Part shown: piece by piece, positions 12,195 through 24,666 of the stretch
Position numbering within the stretch: position 1 is the stretch's first letter
Layout: the number at the start of each line of letters is the position of its first letter
From: Limnanthes douglasii subsp. nivea
Taxonomy: Eukaryota > Streptophyta > Magnoliopsida > Brassicales > Limnanthaceae
Reading direction: 5' to 3'
NCBI GenBank assembly: GCA_036936605.1
Contig: JAUPFV010000001.1
Location: 169,966,643-170,030,642 of the forward strand
DNA length: 64,000 nucleotides
Translations under genes and position numbers: made by a program
Notes under the pieces: model-generated
Told to the model about the DNA's origin: nothing
The model's database searches: none
The model's input: only the letters and a program-made list of their open reading frames with translations

Positions 12195-12878
12195 AAAAAA
12201 TAAAATAAAAAGAATGAGAAATGTTTATGTGGTCGTTAATGAAGCATAGATAATTAAGATATTATTAGAGAATTTGGTATTAAATGTGAGTTGTTTACTT
12301 AAAATTGGTATTAGCTAATCATTAATAAAAGTTAATATATCACATTATAAAAAAAAATCTAAAAATCTTATAGAAGTTGAAATAGTATCTCAAGTATTTG
12401 TATTCTTAATATTACATGTTGTATAATTAAAGACTAGTTGTACGAGATAAAATAATTATATAAGACTGTTGAATACAATTTGCTGACTACCACCCTAAAA
12501 TTATACGGTGGATTCTCTAACTATTTCGGCAGTTACCTCTGTAAAGCCCACAATCTTCCGATCTAACTGAAGGATACTTAAGGAGATCTCTATTTGTTCT
12601 TAACTTGTCATGAACAAAATTTTGGTTGAGCTACATGTGTCAATAAATAACCTTCACATCTTATCCCTTATGATAAGCGCCAGAAGTACCACCAGATCCT
12701 CGTGCGGTCCTGCAACCTCCCTCATATCATCTTTGTTGAAGCATAAAACCAAAGATAGGATCTGTATAGATGCGGCGAATGCCATACCTTTAACTGTGTT
12801 GCCAAACTGACAATGTGTAATTTACAAGAAAAACATGTTATTCTTGAAATAATATCCCCATCAAAAGTGGTTAGTGAC
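12195..12878. other. AT-rich spacer, no gene
   Basis: 12360-12480 is related to 44990-45100 (shared AGACTAGTTGTAC and flanks). The rest up to 12878 lies downstream of the gypsy gag relic on the minus strand and may be decayed pol, but no domain is readable. Confidence 0.5.
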
Positions 12879-14004
12879 CTAAAAAAATTTACACATCTCA
12901 CTAACCTTTCTTTTAGCTTTGGGCTCTTCTACCATTATTACAACTCTTCGATGAGTCTTGTGATCCAAATATTTCGAATGGACATCGAGTGAATCGACAT
13001 AAGCTAAAATCATCAGGGTATTGTTTTGCTTTGGGGCCATAACAACCTCTTTCCTCGTCGGATTCTTTTGATAATACTTCTTAATAAACGTGGTCAAATT
13101 TCCATTTTCAATTAGAACTTAGATTTATTCTTTTAGGGCTATAAAGTGTATTGTATCATGCCCAATGTCTTCGTGATACTTACGGTATCTGGTTCTCCTA
13201 ACTTTCCTTGAGGTTTTGATTGGAGAAGGTTTGTAAAACTATTATTGATTTTGAGGTTTGTCAAAAGTTCTAGCCACACACTAAGTCAACTCAGAAAAAT
13301 GGAAAGGTCGAAGCTATTTGTTAGATATCTGTATAGCTGTTTGTTGGGTATTCCAACCTGTTGAGTCCTCAATGTTAGTGAAAATCGGTTCGAAACCCTA
13401 AATCGTAAACTAGTTGTTAGATGATAAGTCAGAATAGGTTGTGGTTGAGGGAAATTTGTAGGTGCTTGTTGGTAGATGACTACTGAAGACTGCTTTTTCT
13501 ACTCTTGCTGAGCCATAGAAGCCAAATCTGATGTTTGCGTTCTTCCATTAAAATTCAATTCTCGACTTGAACCAATAATTCTTAAAACATAATAACTTGT
13601 TTCTTTTCATCATTATCCTTTAAAATACCATGATGAAGTCCCATTCTGAATGTTTCTAATGTCACATTATCTTCACAATATTGCAACTCACTTTTCGTCT
13701 TAAGGAATCGCATGTCATACTCCATAGGGCTCTCTCCAAATGTTTGCCTACAATAAATAAACATGTTATCATTTGGACGTAACTTTTTACTTCCCACAAA
13801 CTATAGTAAAAACATGTTCTAGAACATATCAAAATTCTTGTTGCAACCTTGCATCAAACGGTCATACCATTTCAAAGCACCATTCTTAAATGTTTGAGAG
13901 AATTCCCTACACAGGAGCATGTCATCATCATTGAAGTTTATCATAAAGTTGTTGAACTGTTCTATGTGGCTGTCTTGGTCCTGTGTAACATCAAACTTCT
14001 CCAA
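12879..14004 (-). pseudogene. Ty3/gypsy (Tat/Ogre-like) gag relic, capsid and zinc-knuckle part
   Basis: Minus-strand gag of the large Tat-type gypsy group. The capsid part reads at 13819-14004 (FKNGALKWYDRL, matching the A-x-x-WY block of Retrotrans_gag) and 13582-13797 (YCRQTFGESPMEYDMRF), separated by a break. Further left, 13140-13200 reads YRKYHEDIGHDTIHF, the degenerate C-x-F/Y-H-x4-GHDT-x2-C motif of Tat gags. Both Cys are replaced (Y and F), so metal binding should be lost. It continues to 12879 without a long frame. No LTR pair could be assigned. Confidence 0.75.
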
Positions 14005-14149
14005 TCTATAAATATTGAAACACCTTTGACATATCTCCAGACATGATCTTAACAGACAAAAGAAATGAATGTTAATTATGCTTGGTTTAATACAGAATGC
14101 CCCGGAGGTCTTCGTATATAATTGTGTTTAAACCCTTATAAAAAGGTTC

Positions 14150-14830
14150 ACGAATTGATTACTTACACGCGATTTAAAATATTTACTTCCAGATGACAAC
14201 TGAACATGGTGTATTTGTTGTTCTCCTTTTCAAATTATTATCACCCTCTCTCCTTCATCGAACCCAAATGTCTTTTTGTGATAATTAATTCTTCTTCTTT
14301 TGAATTCATGGCTCATTGAGAGGCTTGATGACTGTGTGTGCGTCTTGCTGAAACATTTTTAGATGTGTTCATCTTGTTTTGATAATATTCATCCGGGGTA
14401 GAAGATGCATCCTAGTTGTAGACAAATTAATCGCTAGGCTCCGTTGAACGATACCGACGTATGGGTTTTATTTGTCTTTTCGAAGAGTAACGACCTCGGC
14501 GTCTATTTCTATCGTTCTTATTGTTAGACCGAGGGTTATCACCGAATTTATTTTCCTCTGACGATCGCTCCTTTTGGACATCCAACCTGAGCTTCTTAGC
14601 CACCAGTGTTACATATTTCTCAGAGTTCAACTTAGCAATGTATTCTAATAATTCTTTTCTTAGTGCCACCAAGGCAGACTGTTCAAACTGCTTCTCGACA
14701 AACTAATCGTTGTAATGTTGTTCTTTGAAACGGTGATATTCAGACGCAGCTATGATCACCAAACCCTCCACCTTTGCATCAGATTCCTCTTGAAGCTCTA
14801 TGTTCATATCTACCAAAAATCTTGAAATTG
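14150..14830 (-). pseudogene. N-terminal gag region of the gypsy relic
   Basis: Continues upstream of the capsid piece on the minus strand. A frame at 14427-14672 encodes a basic, Arg/Ser/Asn-rich stretch preceded by a helical Glu/Lys-rich part (KELLEYIAKLNSEKYVTLV), as is common at the start of plant Tat gags. One in-frame stop separates it from further readable residues to about 14810. Assignment rests mainly on position next to the capsid relic and on composition. Confidence 0.4.
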
Positions 14831-15310
14831 AAATAATAGTTTTGGAGAAATCACTGCGGATACCGACTCTCTTTCATTATGGTCACCAATGATAGTTCTA
14901 AATATATTCGAAGTAATATAGCACCCAGATTTCCTTGCTACAAATTTTAGAGAGATAAACATGAGAGGTAGAGAAATAAAATTCCAAATGTTCTAATATT
15001 ATAATAATTATTCACCTTCCCAAAAAAGGGAATGTTGCTCTCTATAGTAAAGATGGTGGACCCAAATCCACAAGGTTGACCCATTTAAGGTTATTCCATC
15101 CCACTATTCTACTAATCTCACTCATGCACATTAACTATTATATCATGTGTGCTATTTTATCTAATATCTACCTCTACAAGCGTCATTTAAGGTTATTTTA
15201 CCTCTCAATGTTACACATTTGTGTTATTTTATATTACAAGATTTATATTAAATCATTCCATTTAGTATTCAACCAACCCGGACCGGGTTTGGACAAATCA
15301 CACCTTTATC
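14830..15310. other. Non-coding DNA upstream of gypsy gag relic
   Basis: Expected position of the 5' leader and LTR of the minus-strand gypsy relic. I could not find a second copy to prove an LTR, nor a convincing tRNA primer-binding site. No gene seen. Confidence 0.4.
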
Positions 15311-15690
15311 ACAGATAACCAAACCAAATGTACGCATACAATATATCTTTATCTTCCATTCACTGGGTACATTCTTATGTCATTGATAGTTGTTAATAGT
15401 GTATTTTCTTATAAACTCATTATACCTGTTATCAAAAAAAATTATTTATCCTATATAAATCTAATGTTAGGGTTACACAAAATAGATATTGAAATTTGTA
15501 ATCGTTTTCTATCATAATGAAACGTTTTTCTATAACGGTCCTTGTAGAGATAGACATTATTGTTCAACCATGTGCAATTATATATGTTTCTTTTCATATT
15601 TTTACGTTATTTTGTGTTTAAGCCATTTCTGAAACTATTTTATTTAAATTTTACAACAAAAATATTAGTGGAAACCAACAAATTACTAAT
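15310..15690 (+). repeat. Degenerate copia LTR (solo or orphan)
   Basis: Diverged match to the candidate LTR at 39774-40108. Shared order: a TTGATAGTTGTTAATAGTG-like block, TATAAAT(C/A)TA followed by a T(T/A)GTAA(T/C)C segment, then TTTCATATTTTTACG(T)TATTTTGTGTTTAAGCC near 15590-15625 against its counterpart near 40040-40075. No internal copia sequence follows, so this is a solo or orphan LTR. Confidence 0.5.
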
Positions 15691-15699
15691 AAGCCCTCA

Positions 15700-16033
15700 T
15701 AAAAAACAAAAAAAATTATATGCCAATCACGACAAAGTGTGAGTTTATTAGAATAACTAAACTAAAACATGTTAGGAGTGAACTGAAGCATGTTAGGACG
15801 TCCGTCCTAACACTGATAAACAACTACAACAAAATAAGTAAGCTCAGTTTGCAAAAGGATATTTAGACAACGTTGTTGACTATAATTAACTAAAAACGAC
15901 GGATATTTGAGAGAATAAAATCTAAAAGAGGATTTAGAAAAATAAAATCGGAAAAATAAAAATTTGCAAGATTGATGTAAGAGAAAGTTCATTTACTCAA
16001 ATCCGCTACTTATTCATATCAATTTTTAATCTT

Positions 16034-16070
<37 letters not shown>

Positions 16071-18180
16071 TATTTCATGATTATTATTTATAAATTCCAC
16101 ATATGATATTTTTCAATTATAATTTTGTGTATATTTTTAGTCGTATCTTTCTAATTATTGTAATATTAATAATAAATATTAAATTTAAAATTATATAATA
16201 ATCAAATAATTAATAAATGGATGGACCGGATAATACATATTTAGACTGTAAGCTTAAATATGAGAAATAGTCAATCGACTATTGCGTTTTTTATATATTT
16301 GGTTCGTCCATCTTAAAATAACGGGTGTCGGTTTATAAGTTTGGTAAAATCTATAAATTTAATACATAATTTGGAAAATTTAAAAATGTCTCAAGTGATA
16401 TTTTTTTTGGCATCATAGAGTAGATTTATTGATTTGCTAAATTCAAGGAATAAATTTATAAATTTTCCAAATAATGAACTCCTTATTTACGAAGTCCAAA
16501 AATATTCAAAAATAATTTTGAATCGAAAAACTAAATAAAAAATCGAGATAATCGACTGACAGTTTAGACTATATATACTTTCAATTTATATAAAACATTT
16601 CGCCACATGGTTGAATATTGTATTAATTTGTCTAAAACAAAATTAAATCAAACTTGTTTAAAAACCCAATAATTTATTTATTTTATTATTATGATATTGG
16701 ACCATAGAAAATTATCTCAATATATAAACATCAGATTTAATCACTCATAGCGAATGAATAGTGTGCAATATCACACATGAACATAGATACCGATCGACTA
16801 CTCCATGGTGATGAGGAGCCTGGGTACACATGCATGTACCAGTACCAATCCTATCATCACTATATGAACGTCTAAATTCTTGCAAACAGAAGTGCGTGTG
16901 GTCGATGTGATCGTTACATGTACCATTATACACGAGAGATTCTGCACGCCATACATATCTTACAGATGCGTGAACTGTACAACGATAACAACAATGGTGA
17001 AATACTTATACATTATTAGAAAAAACATTAATTATCTATATATTATTAAGTAACTCAAAAAGATTAACTAATACAAACATTGAAACTTTGAAAATTTATT
17101 TATTAAGAGAAAAATATTTACATAGATTTTTAAAGTATGCAAATCCTATATCAAATTGATCATAACTATCGTTTGAGTATTATAACATCAACTAATTTAT
17201 ATGATTTCGAGGATGTTAAAAGGTGTTATTCTATTGTTATGTTTAACTTATAATAGAGAACAAGTAATACTATACAACAGAATAACACATTTAGAAAGCA
17301 AAATTGAAAATTTGGAATACCTCCATACATAGCCAATAAAGAGTACAAAGCAAACGAGAGTATCAAAATCGATATAATCTCAGATTTCAACATTTCTTTT
17401 TCTATTTTCGTTTTTTTGGTTAACAACAGCTTGAAACTTCTTGATATTTATAATGAATTTAGAATATATTCGTTTTAATTTATTTTAATTTATAACATTT
17501 TATATATATATATTTTTAATATATAATATAATATAATATGTTTTAATTCAAAAAAGGGTTTTACTTTTTATTAGAGTTAGTAAATTAAGATCCAAGATCA
17601 AATTATTATCTATCTAAATTTTTTGTTTTCATATATTTCGAACAAAGACTCATATGACACCACAATCACGATTGGTTTGCCATCAATGGAAAATTAGTGT
17701 GTCATAAGGAGGAAAGACACTTGAAACAGTACGCCTCCTATATCTATCAATATAAGATAAAGTAAAAAATATTCAACTATTAAGGCTATAGTTCTTTATT
17801 GGCATGAAATCAATACTCTAACTGATTATTCGTTGAATTTTGAAAATTATGTTTAGAGATGCAATATAGACTCCAAAGAGAAGCTTAATAGTATGAATAA
17901 GTACGTAAATATTTTAGAATCTCAACTTATGAAGTCATGTTTTGCTTCAAATTTTAATTAACAAGCTGATCAAAGATCTTATAATTCGGTTCCAAGAAGA
18001 AACCCGCTTAAGAGTATATCACCCTTCTGTATATAACATATTCATGTATTAATGATTAGCTCAGTTATTTGGAATACAATGAGATCAAAGGTAAAGATAA
18101 ATTTTCATACTTAATTGGTATATATATATATAATTTACATATGATTGTAATCCTTGAACATAAAGATAAGTCGAACTCGA
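15700..18180. other. AT-rich stretch without genes, with a TA microsatellite
   Basis: No coding content recognised. 16037-16067 is an almost pure (TA)n run. 16660-16735 resembles 43455-43510, a short dispersed repeat. 17650-18180 may hold the eroded front of the LINE that becomes recognisable at about 18230, but I cannot show it. Confidence 0.55.
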
Positions 18181-20540
18181 TTTCTACTATTGCATGACGT
18201 CTTAAGTTTGATAGTTACTTAGCTGGTGAAGATGTCAATTCTAACATATGGATTTTATAAGATAGTTGCATCCAAATTCCACGATATGATGTTTTTTCTC
18301 AACAAATTACGTGTTTGATAGAGGTGGTAGAAAAGTATTTTTTGGCTAGTTTTGTTTATGCAAAATTTGATAGAAATTTAAGAAAATTATTATTGCATGA
18401 GCTTTTGTATATTATGCGGGAGTACGGTGCTGCCTTGGTTGGTTGGGGAAGATTTCACTGTGTTTCTAAATATATAGAAAGCAATCTGACCATACTATTT
18501 TGTTGATATAATGTACTCTTATTATTGAAAAGTTCTCTAGGTTCACATTTATGTCCATGTGGCTTGAGTATGAATAATTTATGTCTACGTTTAGCATTCA
18601 TCGAAATAACTTTCTTTTAGATCCTCTATGCTTTTTTTGCAGATCAAACTCAAAAGGCTCCGCAGATCTTTGAAAGATTGGAATTGGAATATTTTCAAAC
18701 AATTAGAAGAAGTTGAATTTAAAAACTAGCTCCAACTCTTCTTAGGCGGGATACAACTTTTTGTTCTTGTTAGAACTTCCATACAACTCTTCTTGGGCAG
18801 GACGAAACTCTTTTTAGAGATAAATAGCAAGTGATATGGTTGGAAGGTGGGGATAAAAACTCTAAAAAAATCATGTTATGCTTAAAGGACTCTCAAGAAA
18901 TCATCACTTAAACTTGTTGTCAATTGTGTTATGCTCTCACTTGATGATTTGGGTAATGAGGGGGCTAAGTTTACTCCAAAGTTTTAGGCTCATCTATCGT
19001 TCATGGTAACACCCAAGATTGAAACGATATCATGCTTCATGGGGGTTCTATTCTGATCAAGGGAGTATTAAACTTAGTGAGGTCCCCATGGTAGATAAAG
19101 TTTGGTAAAAAGTTAAAAATATGAAGGTGTCAAGTTCTTTGGGTCCTAATGGGGTTATAATGGTGTTTTTTTTAAAAATGTTGGTCAATGGTTGGGGTAG
19201 ATGTTGTGGCTGCAGTTCGGGAAGATTTGTTTGTTCCAAATGGCCTAAAAAGGTATACCTCGTTACTTCTTACACCGATTCCTAAGAAGCAACAACCGTC
19301 TTCTTTTAATGATATGAGTCCAATAATCTTATCTAACTTTTCATGCAAAAATATATAAAAAATATTAAACAAAAGGTTGTCTTATTTTACTCGCTAAGAT
19401 TATTAGGAAAGAGTAGTTTAGTTTCATTAAAGATAGTGGAACTATGACTATACTTCATTAGCTAATGAAATGAAAGATGATCTTGAAGATAAAATATGGA
19501 AATTCAATTATGAAACTAGACATGGAGGAAGCTTACGATCAATTGTCTTGGGAGTTCTTATATGTTTCTCTTGAGAATAGGTTTCACAAATCACTTAATT
19601 GAATGTAGAAGGGAAGTAATACGGTTTCTTCAAATCTATAAGAGGGATAAGATACAGAGATCTGATATCTTCTTCTTCTTCTTTATCTTGGTATTATAGA
19701 GGTTTTTGAGGAGATGGAAAATATTGTTTGAAACGAAAAAAATCATGCCTTATAAATATGTTAAATAAAAAGTACACATTACTCAGATTTGTTAGGCGTA
19801 CGATCTTCTTTTATTTGTGAATTGGGGATATTATACTATTAAAGAAATAAAAACACTGTTAGAGACGTATAAGGTGTTAGCGGGTCAAAAGGTTAATAAC
19901 AACAAAACATCTATATTTGTTTTTCAAATCCACCACTCATCAAAATAAAGAAAACATCATTTGTCTTAGTAGTATGAAAATGTCATATTTCCAGCCTCGT
20001 GTTGAAAAACTTAAGGCTCGCTTGGAAGGTTAGGTTGCGGCTATGCTTTCTCCTGCTGGTAAAATTGTTCTTATCAACTCTGTTTTATCCTCAATCCTTA
20101 TTCATACTTTCAGGATTCTTCTTGTGCCCAAAAGGGTTTGAAATATCTTGAAAACATCATGAAAAGTTTTCTATCATTGGCGACACTTATAAATCCTAAA
20201 AAACACGGTAGATTTGGTATTACTTCTTTGTTGGACATAATAGAAGCTTTGCATTGTAAGATGGCTTTAAAATTCATCAAAGGTCAAGGCCCATATGCTG
20301 AATTTATGGAAATAAATTAGGAATATGGGATTTGTCATTGTATTCTAGCATATCTAAACACAACCATATAAAGCTTGATCATATTGATAAAGTATCTGAG
20401 TTTTCGGCTTGGCGTTTGGGTAAAAGCGATACATCAATTTGGCATTCTTGATGGTTGTCTAACCCTTTGTTAGCGCTTCGAATATTCATACATTGATACA
20501 TGAGCTTACCTTCTTATAACGATCAAAACCGTTAGGTATG
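18180..20540 (+). pseudogene. L1-like LINE ORF2 relic (endonuclease and reverse transcriptase)
   Basis: Plus-strand non-LTR retrotransposon relic. The endonuclease side shows at 18290-18500 (SFVYAKFDRNLRKLLL, then WGRFHCVSKYIE, where the usual GDFNC block has lost its Asp). At 18645-18720 LKRLRRSLKDWNWNIFKQL matches the linker between endonuclease and RT. RT blocks follow at 19100-19200 (SSLGPNGV and FFLKMLV), 19265-19345 (TPIPKKQQPSSFNDMSPI, ILSNFSCKN), 19500-19560 (KLDMEEAYDQLSWEFL) and about 19990-20130 (GKIVLINSVLSSILIH). 20200-20290 reads like the GLGIKSL...ALLLK tail segment. Frames are broken throughout. No poly-A tail or target duplication was found. Confidence 0.8.
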
Positions 20541-21166
20541 GTAAGGAAAACATGCGATAAATCACTAGGCACTAGGCATGCCACTAAGTCTAATAATTTT
20601 AATAGGTGTCACATTATCTCTCAGCAAGAAACCGCTTGATATTCTACCGAGTCATTGTTACCACCTCTTTCACTTCTCTGACCCTTCTCTCTATTCCCTT
20701 TCTTCTATAAATACTTCTCTCACACACTTCTTGTGTTTTACAAACACCTACTAGTGAGAGAAAGCTCATCAAACCCAGTGAATCCTTAGCTACCTTCATC
20801 TGAACACCCAATCTCTTGGCTAATTTGACGAGAAAATTCATACTTTCGAGTCAATTTTCAACCTTTTCGAACTAATTTGATGATTCTTCTTCAACTTAGT
20901 ATTTGAAAAAAAACCCGAAAACCAAAAAACCATTTTCCCCAAAAACCAAAAATCCAGTTTTTGGTACTTACGATTAGTTTTGTATTAGCGAAAGGGCTGA
21001 CGAGTACAGAGCTGCATGATTGATAAGAAATTCTCATTGATTCTCTACCAAAACCATGTGATACTATAATTTCAACCCAAATAGAAGCTCTCTTGTTTTT
21101 CACATTCATGCAGCCTAGAATCTCAACAACGAACGCTTCGAAATTCTTCTCCAGTATCTTCATCTA
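20541..21166 (-). other. Unassigned frames beside the gypsy 3' LTR
   Basis: On the minus strand two short frames (20891-21163, 20644-20841) give proteins I do not recognise. The first begins just left of the LTR and holds a GTAAGT after TCGCTAATACAAAACTAATC that could be a splice donor. This may be a fragment of a host gene hit by the gypsy insertion, or chance. Low confidence either way. Confidence 0.25.
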
Positions 21167-21525
21167 TGATACAAAGTAAACGTAGAGAAGCTAATATAGG
21201 AGAAACCCTAATTTTCTTTATCAAAATTAAACTCTCTTACATTTTAAACAAAGTCGGTTTAAATAAGAGTTTGAATGAAAAACCTAATACGAAAATACGA
21301 AAAATACCATAAAAAAAAATTGAAATAAAATATTAAATGACTCCGAATGCCCAAAAAACGACATATGTCACAAGAATACCTGGTGACTTGTAATCGTGGC
21401 GTTATTCCCTTCGAAATAAGGTGCTGTGGGTCAAAACCGGACACAAGAACATCCGAAAATATCAATTTGCTGCATTCTTCGGGTGATCGCCTGTCATCAT
21501 AAATTCTAGCGCTAATCTGTCTGCA
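21167..21525 (-). repeat. Gypsy 3' LTR
   Basis: 359 bp, begins TGATACAAAG and ends GTCTGCA on the plus strand. Shares with the other LTR the blocks GAAACCCTAATTTTCTTTAT and TGCATTCTTCGGGTGATCGC. It is longer than the partner because it keeps about 76 bp (around 21335-21425) that the other copy lacks. Confidence 0.85.
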
Positions 21526-21760
21526 TTATCCCGTCCGGGGTAGAGAAGATTCGCCCTTGAATCAGAACCAGTCTCTTGGTCAGAAGTTTCACCTGCATAA
21601 GGAATCAGATGCTTAACATTAAATACATCAGACGTACATACATGGCTAGGCAAGCACAGCCGATAAACATTCGGGTTGATCCTCTCCACAATCTCCACAG
21701 GGCCAATATTCTGGGCGGCCAGTTTGTGGTACTCACCGGCAGGGTACCGAGCCTTCTCCT
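21462..21760 (-). pseudogene. Gypsy integrase C-terminal tail
   Basis: Minus-strand residues ARYPAGEYHKLAA, then GPVEIVERINPNVYRL and DVFNVKHLIPY, the GPF/Y module and tail at the end of gypsy integrases. It follows RNase H after only a few residues and one stop, so the zinc-binding and catalytic core that normally separate them are deleted. The tail itself is in a good frame. Confidence 0.8.
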
Positions 21761-22250
21761 AGTTGCCAAGATACTTCAAAGAGTCATGATCAGTATATAG
21801 CACAAATTTACGCTGAAACAAATAATGGCGCCAATGCTTGATAGCCTGAACCACAACATAAAATTCAATGCCATATGTACTAAATCGCAGCTTAGCACTC
21901 GCCAGTTTCTCACTGAACAAAGCCACAGAACGCCCTGACTGGGAAAAAACTGCCCCAATACCAAATTTAGACGCATGACAGTGAAGCTCAAATGGATGGG
22001 AAAAGTCGGGCAGCACGAGAATAGGTGCAGTGGTGAGACGCCGTTTAATCTCTGCAAACGCCGCATCAGCATCCTCAGACCATTCAAATTTTGTGCCCTT
22101 CATGCAGTCCGTAATCGGGGCCATAACACTGCTGAAATGGGGAATGAAACGCCAATAAAAAGAAGCTAAACCATGAAAACTGCGAACCTCGGTGATGGAA
22201 GTAGGTCGAGGCCACTGGTCCACTGCAATAACTTTGCTTGGATCAGCTCA
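21759..22250 (-). pseudogene. Gypsy RT connection and RNase H domain
   Basis: Reads ADPSKV...QWPRPTSITEVRSFHGLASF at the RT thumb, then an RNase H with APILVLPDFSHPFELHCHAS, LFSEKLASAKLRFSTY and YTDHDSLKYL. The first acidic residue of RNase H (usually D in LxCDAS) is H here (ELHCHAS), while the TDHDSL motif is kept. Same frame as the RT to its right, from which it is separated by one TGA at 22248-22250. The frame ends where the integrase deletion begins. Confidence 0.85.
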
Positions 22251-23255
22251 TAACCCTTCAACAGAGACAATATACCCCAAATATAGGACAGATGGGGATG
22301 TAAACGAGCATTTGGCAGGAGCAACATAGAACTTGTCCCGACGCAGCACCAATAACACCTCACGTAAGTGGGACAAGTGCACAGAAGGGTTAGCGCTATA
22401 GATCAGAATATCATCGAAGTAAACTACAACAAATTTACCGATGAAAGGAATCAATGCCTGATTCATGATACGCATGAAAGTTCTCGGCGCGTTAGACAGG
22501 CCAAACGGCATCACCAGCCATTCGAACAGTTCCTCACGTGTCTTAAACACCGTCTTCCACTCATCATCAAGACGAATTCGAATCTGATGGTATCCACTCT
22601 TTAAATCAAGCTTGATGAACAGAGAATCACCACCCAACTGGTCTAAAAGATCAGCCAGACGAGATATAGGAAACCTGTAACGAACAGTGGTCTTGTCAAT
22701 AGCTTGGCTGGCCACACACATAAGCCAAGAACCATCTTTCTTTGGTGTCAGCAACGCCAGAACTGCACATGGACTTAGACTTTCTCGAACATGCCCCTTC
22801 TCCAACAAATCCTCCACCTATCGACGTAATTCCGCATGCTCTTTCGGGTTCATACGATATTGGGCCTGATTTGGGAGAGCAGCACCAGGAACCAAGTCGA
22901 TTTGATGTTGAATATCCCTCAGAGGAGGTAACTCGGGGGGCAAAGTCCGAGGAAACACATCTGCAAACTCATGCAAAAGAGACTGAACTGCAGGGCTAGC
23001 AACAGGAAACACATCTGCAAACACATCAGTCACAACGGGATCACAAAACAAAAAGAAGACCACACCAGCTTCTTCCATGGCCGCCTGAAAAGGAGGACGG
23101 GACAGCAAGGTCGTTGTACAAGGACCATATCCAATGCTGAGGGACCGAGGCTTTGGCGGTACTAGAATAATCTTCTTACCTCGAAAAAAATAATGAATAA
23201 GTATTTGCACGACCATCATGCACAACAGACAAATCATACTGTTAAGAGCGGCCAA
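22248..23255 (-). pseudogene. Gypsy reverse transcriptase
   Basis: RT with all core blocks: [29 protein letters not shown], the catalytic [12 protein letters not shown], and YLGYIVS. Upstream residues (FADVFPRTLPPELPPLRDIQ, then YRMNPKEHAELRR) are the usual RT lead-in. A TAG at 22818-22820 cuts this lead-in from the RT body. The catalytic residues are intact, so the body looks less decayed than the protease. Confidence 0.88.
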
Positions 23256-23548
23256 GCAATAAGTGACAAGCGTCCATAGGGATTACATCACAAAACATCT
23301 CATCCCGCTATGTTTGCCCTACATAAAATGATACAAGCACACATTAAGACACAGTGATAGCAGTACCTTTACTCAGCCAGGCCAGCTTGTATGGTTTGGG
23401 GTGCGACTTTAATTTCAGCCCGAGCTTTAAACCCGCTGTCTTGGAAATTACATTCTCACAGCTACCAGCATAAACAATGAAGGTGCACACCTTACCGCCA
23501 ATCGTACAAGTGGACTGAAACACGTTATTCTGTAGCCAGTCACTCTGA
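23256..23548 (-). pseudogene. Gypsy protease region with lost active-site Asp
   Basis: The minus strand reads VCTFIVYAGSCENVIS where gypsy proteases have a DSG-type triad (FIVDSGS...). Here the Asp is Tyr and the Ser is Ala, so proteolysis should be dead. It continues into GLKLKSHPKPYKLAWL, typical of the chromovirus-like relatives, and is interrupted by two stops before the RT lead-in. Confidence 0.75.
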
Positions 23549-24480
23549 TCAAGAACACGAGGGAAAAAAAATGCGTCGTACCATCAAAATTGCACCAACA
23601 TCACCAGTCACAACCTCCGCCGTGACCTCAGTCACATCATCATCATATGTATCAAACTTCGGGAGACCATCAGGAACAATGGGGACCGGTTTAAACGCCT
23701 CGTGAGAAAAAAGACCCCTAGCACCCCCAGCATTCGGACATTCTACTTGACGATGCCCTAACTCACCACAGCCAAAGCAACGTAACTTACCAGCAGAACG
23801 GTTGGTCGTACCAATGGGAACAATGGGAACGGTTGAAAGTGGAACTGGTGCGGGCGCTGAGGTCCCTATAGGAGCACCAGTTCGTATGCCAATCTGGGTC
23901 CGACGAGCCAACTGTTTTTCTGCCTAGAGGGCACACCGATGTGCTTCAGAAACAGACAACGGGTCGAACATGTTCAATACATCCTGGAGTTGAGGGTGCA
24001 ACCCCCCAATATAGCGGGATACCCGCTGACGTGATGACTTGTTCACCTCCGTACGAGCAAGCAACTGATAGAACTCCTCCGTATACTCGTTCACAGAGCG
24101 TGGTCCATGACGAAGATTATGGAAACACTGGAATACTTCTTGCTCGAAATTGTAAGGTAAGAATGCCTTGCGTATTTTATTCTTGAACTTCTCCTAACTA
24201 CGTACTTGTTCCTTGCCTTCACGCGCACAGATCGTTTTCACCTACTGCCACCAAGCTTGTGCCCTGCCGCAGGTGGATGGTAACCAAAGCTACCCGTCTC
24301 TCCTTAGGAACTTCCTTGAAATCCAGAACCTCCTCAACTTGGGATAACCAATTAACAAACTTCTGCTCGCGAAGGCTACCATCAAAGTCAGGCGTTTTGA
24401 CCTTAAATCCATGCTCTCAGCGGCGGGCCGGATTAGCGTTCCGTTCTGGCTTTTTGCCAAAAGGGTTATCGGGACCTGCA
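23549..24480 (-). pseudogene. Gypsy gag
   Basis: The zinc knuckle CFGCGELGHRQVEC (CX2CX4HX4C) sits at about 23720-23780 with a basic, Pro-rich stretch before it. To the right the capsid domain is readable through breaks: REQKFVNWLSQVEEVLDF near 24310-24375, then NTQGILTLQF and similar pieces. A TAG in the sequence HRCAL-stop-AEKQLA lies near 23922. At least three further breaks occur. The frame at 24290-24724 on the same strand is out of register with the gag and is not the gene. Confidence 0.75.
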
Positions 24481-24666
24481 ACCTCCACACCGGGTTGTCT
24501 GGCAGTAAGTTCAGCCATCTGACGGACAAGATACTAGACCTCACGGCGCAGGTCAGCATTCTCACGATCTCCGAAATCACTCGCATCTCCTTCCACAACA
24601 ACGCCGCTGCGACCTCTGGTTCTTCCTCGCACCATATGGCAGGACTACCCGTGTCTGATACCAATA

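Noticed and set aside
11690..12203. Target site duplication for the 11699-12194 element
   Set aside because: The flanking 9-mers (TCTATTTTA and AAAAAATAA) do not match, so none is claimed.
16037..16067. (TA)n run as a possible regulatory or origin element
   Set aside because: Ordinary microsatellite in AT-rich DNA with no supporting context.
17226..17426. 66-codon hydrophobic minus-strand frame
   Set aside because: AT-rich DNA yields Leu/Ile/Phe-rich frames by chance; no promoter, homologue or neighbour supports it.
21975..23165. Plus-strand and alternative-frame ORFs across the gypsy RT and RNase H
   Set aside because: Shadow frames over clear RT and RNase H domains on the minus strand.
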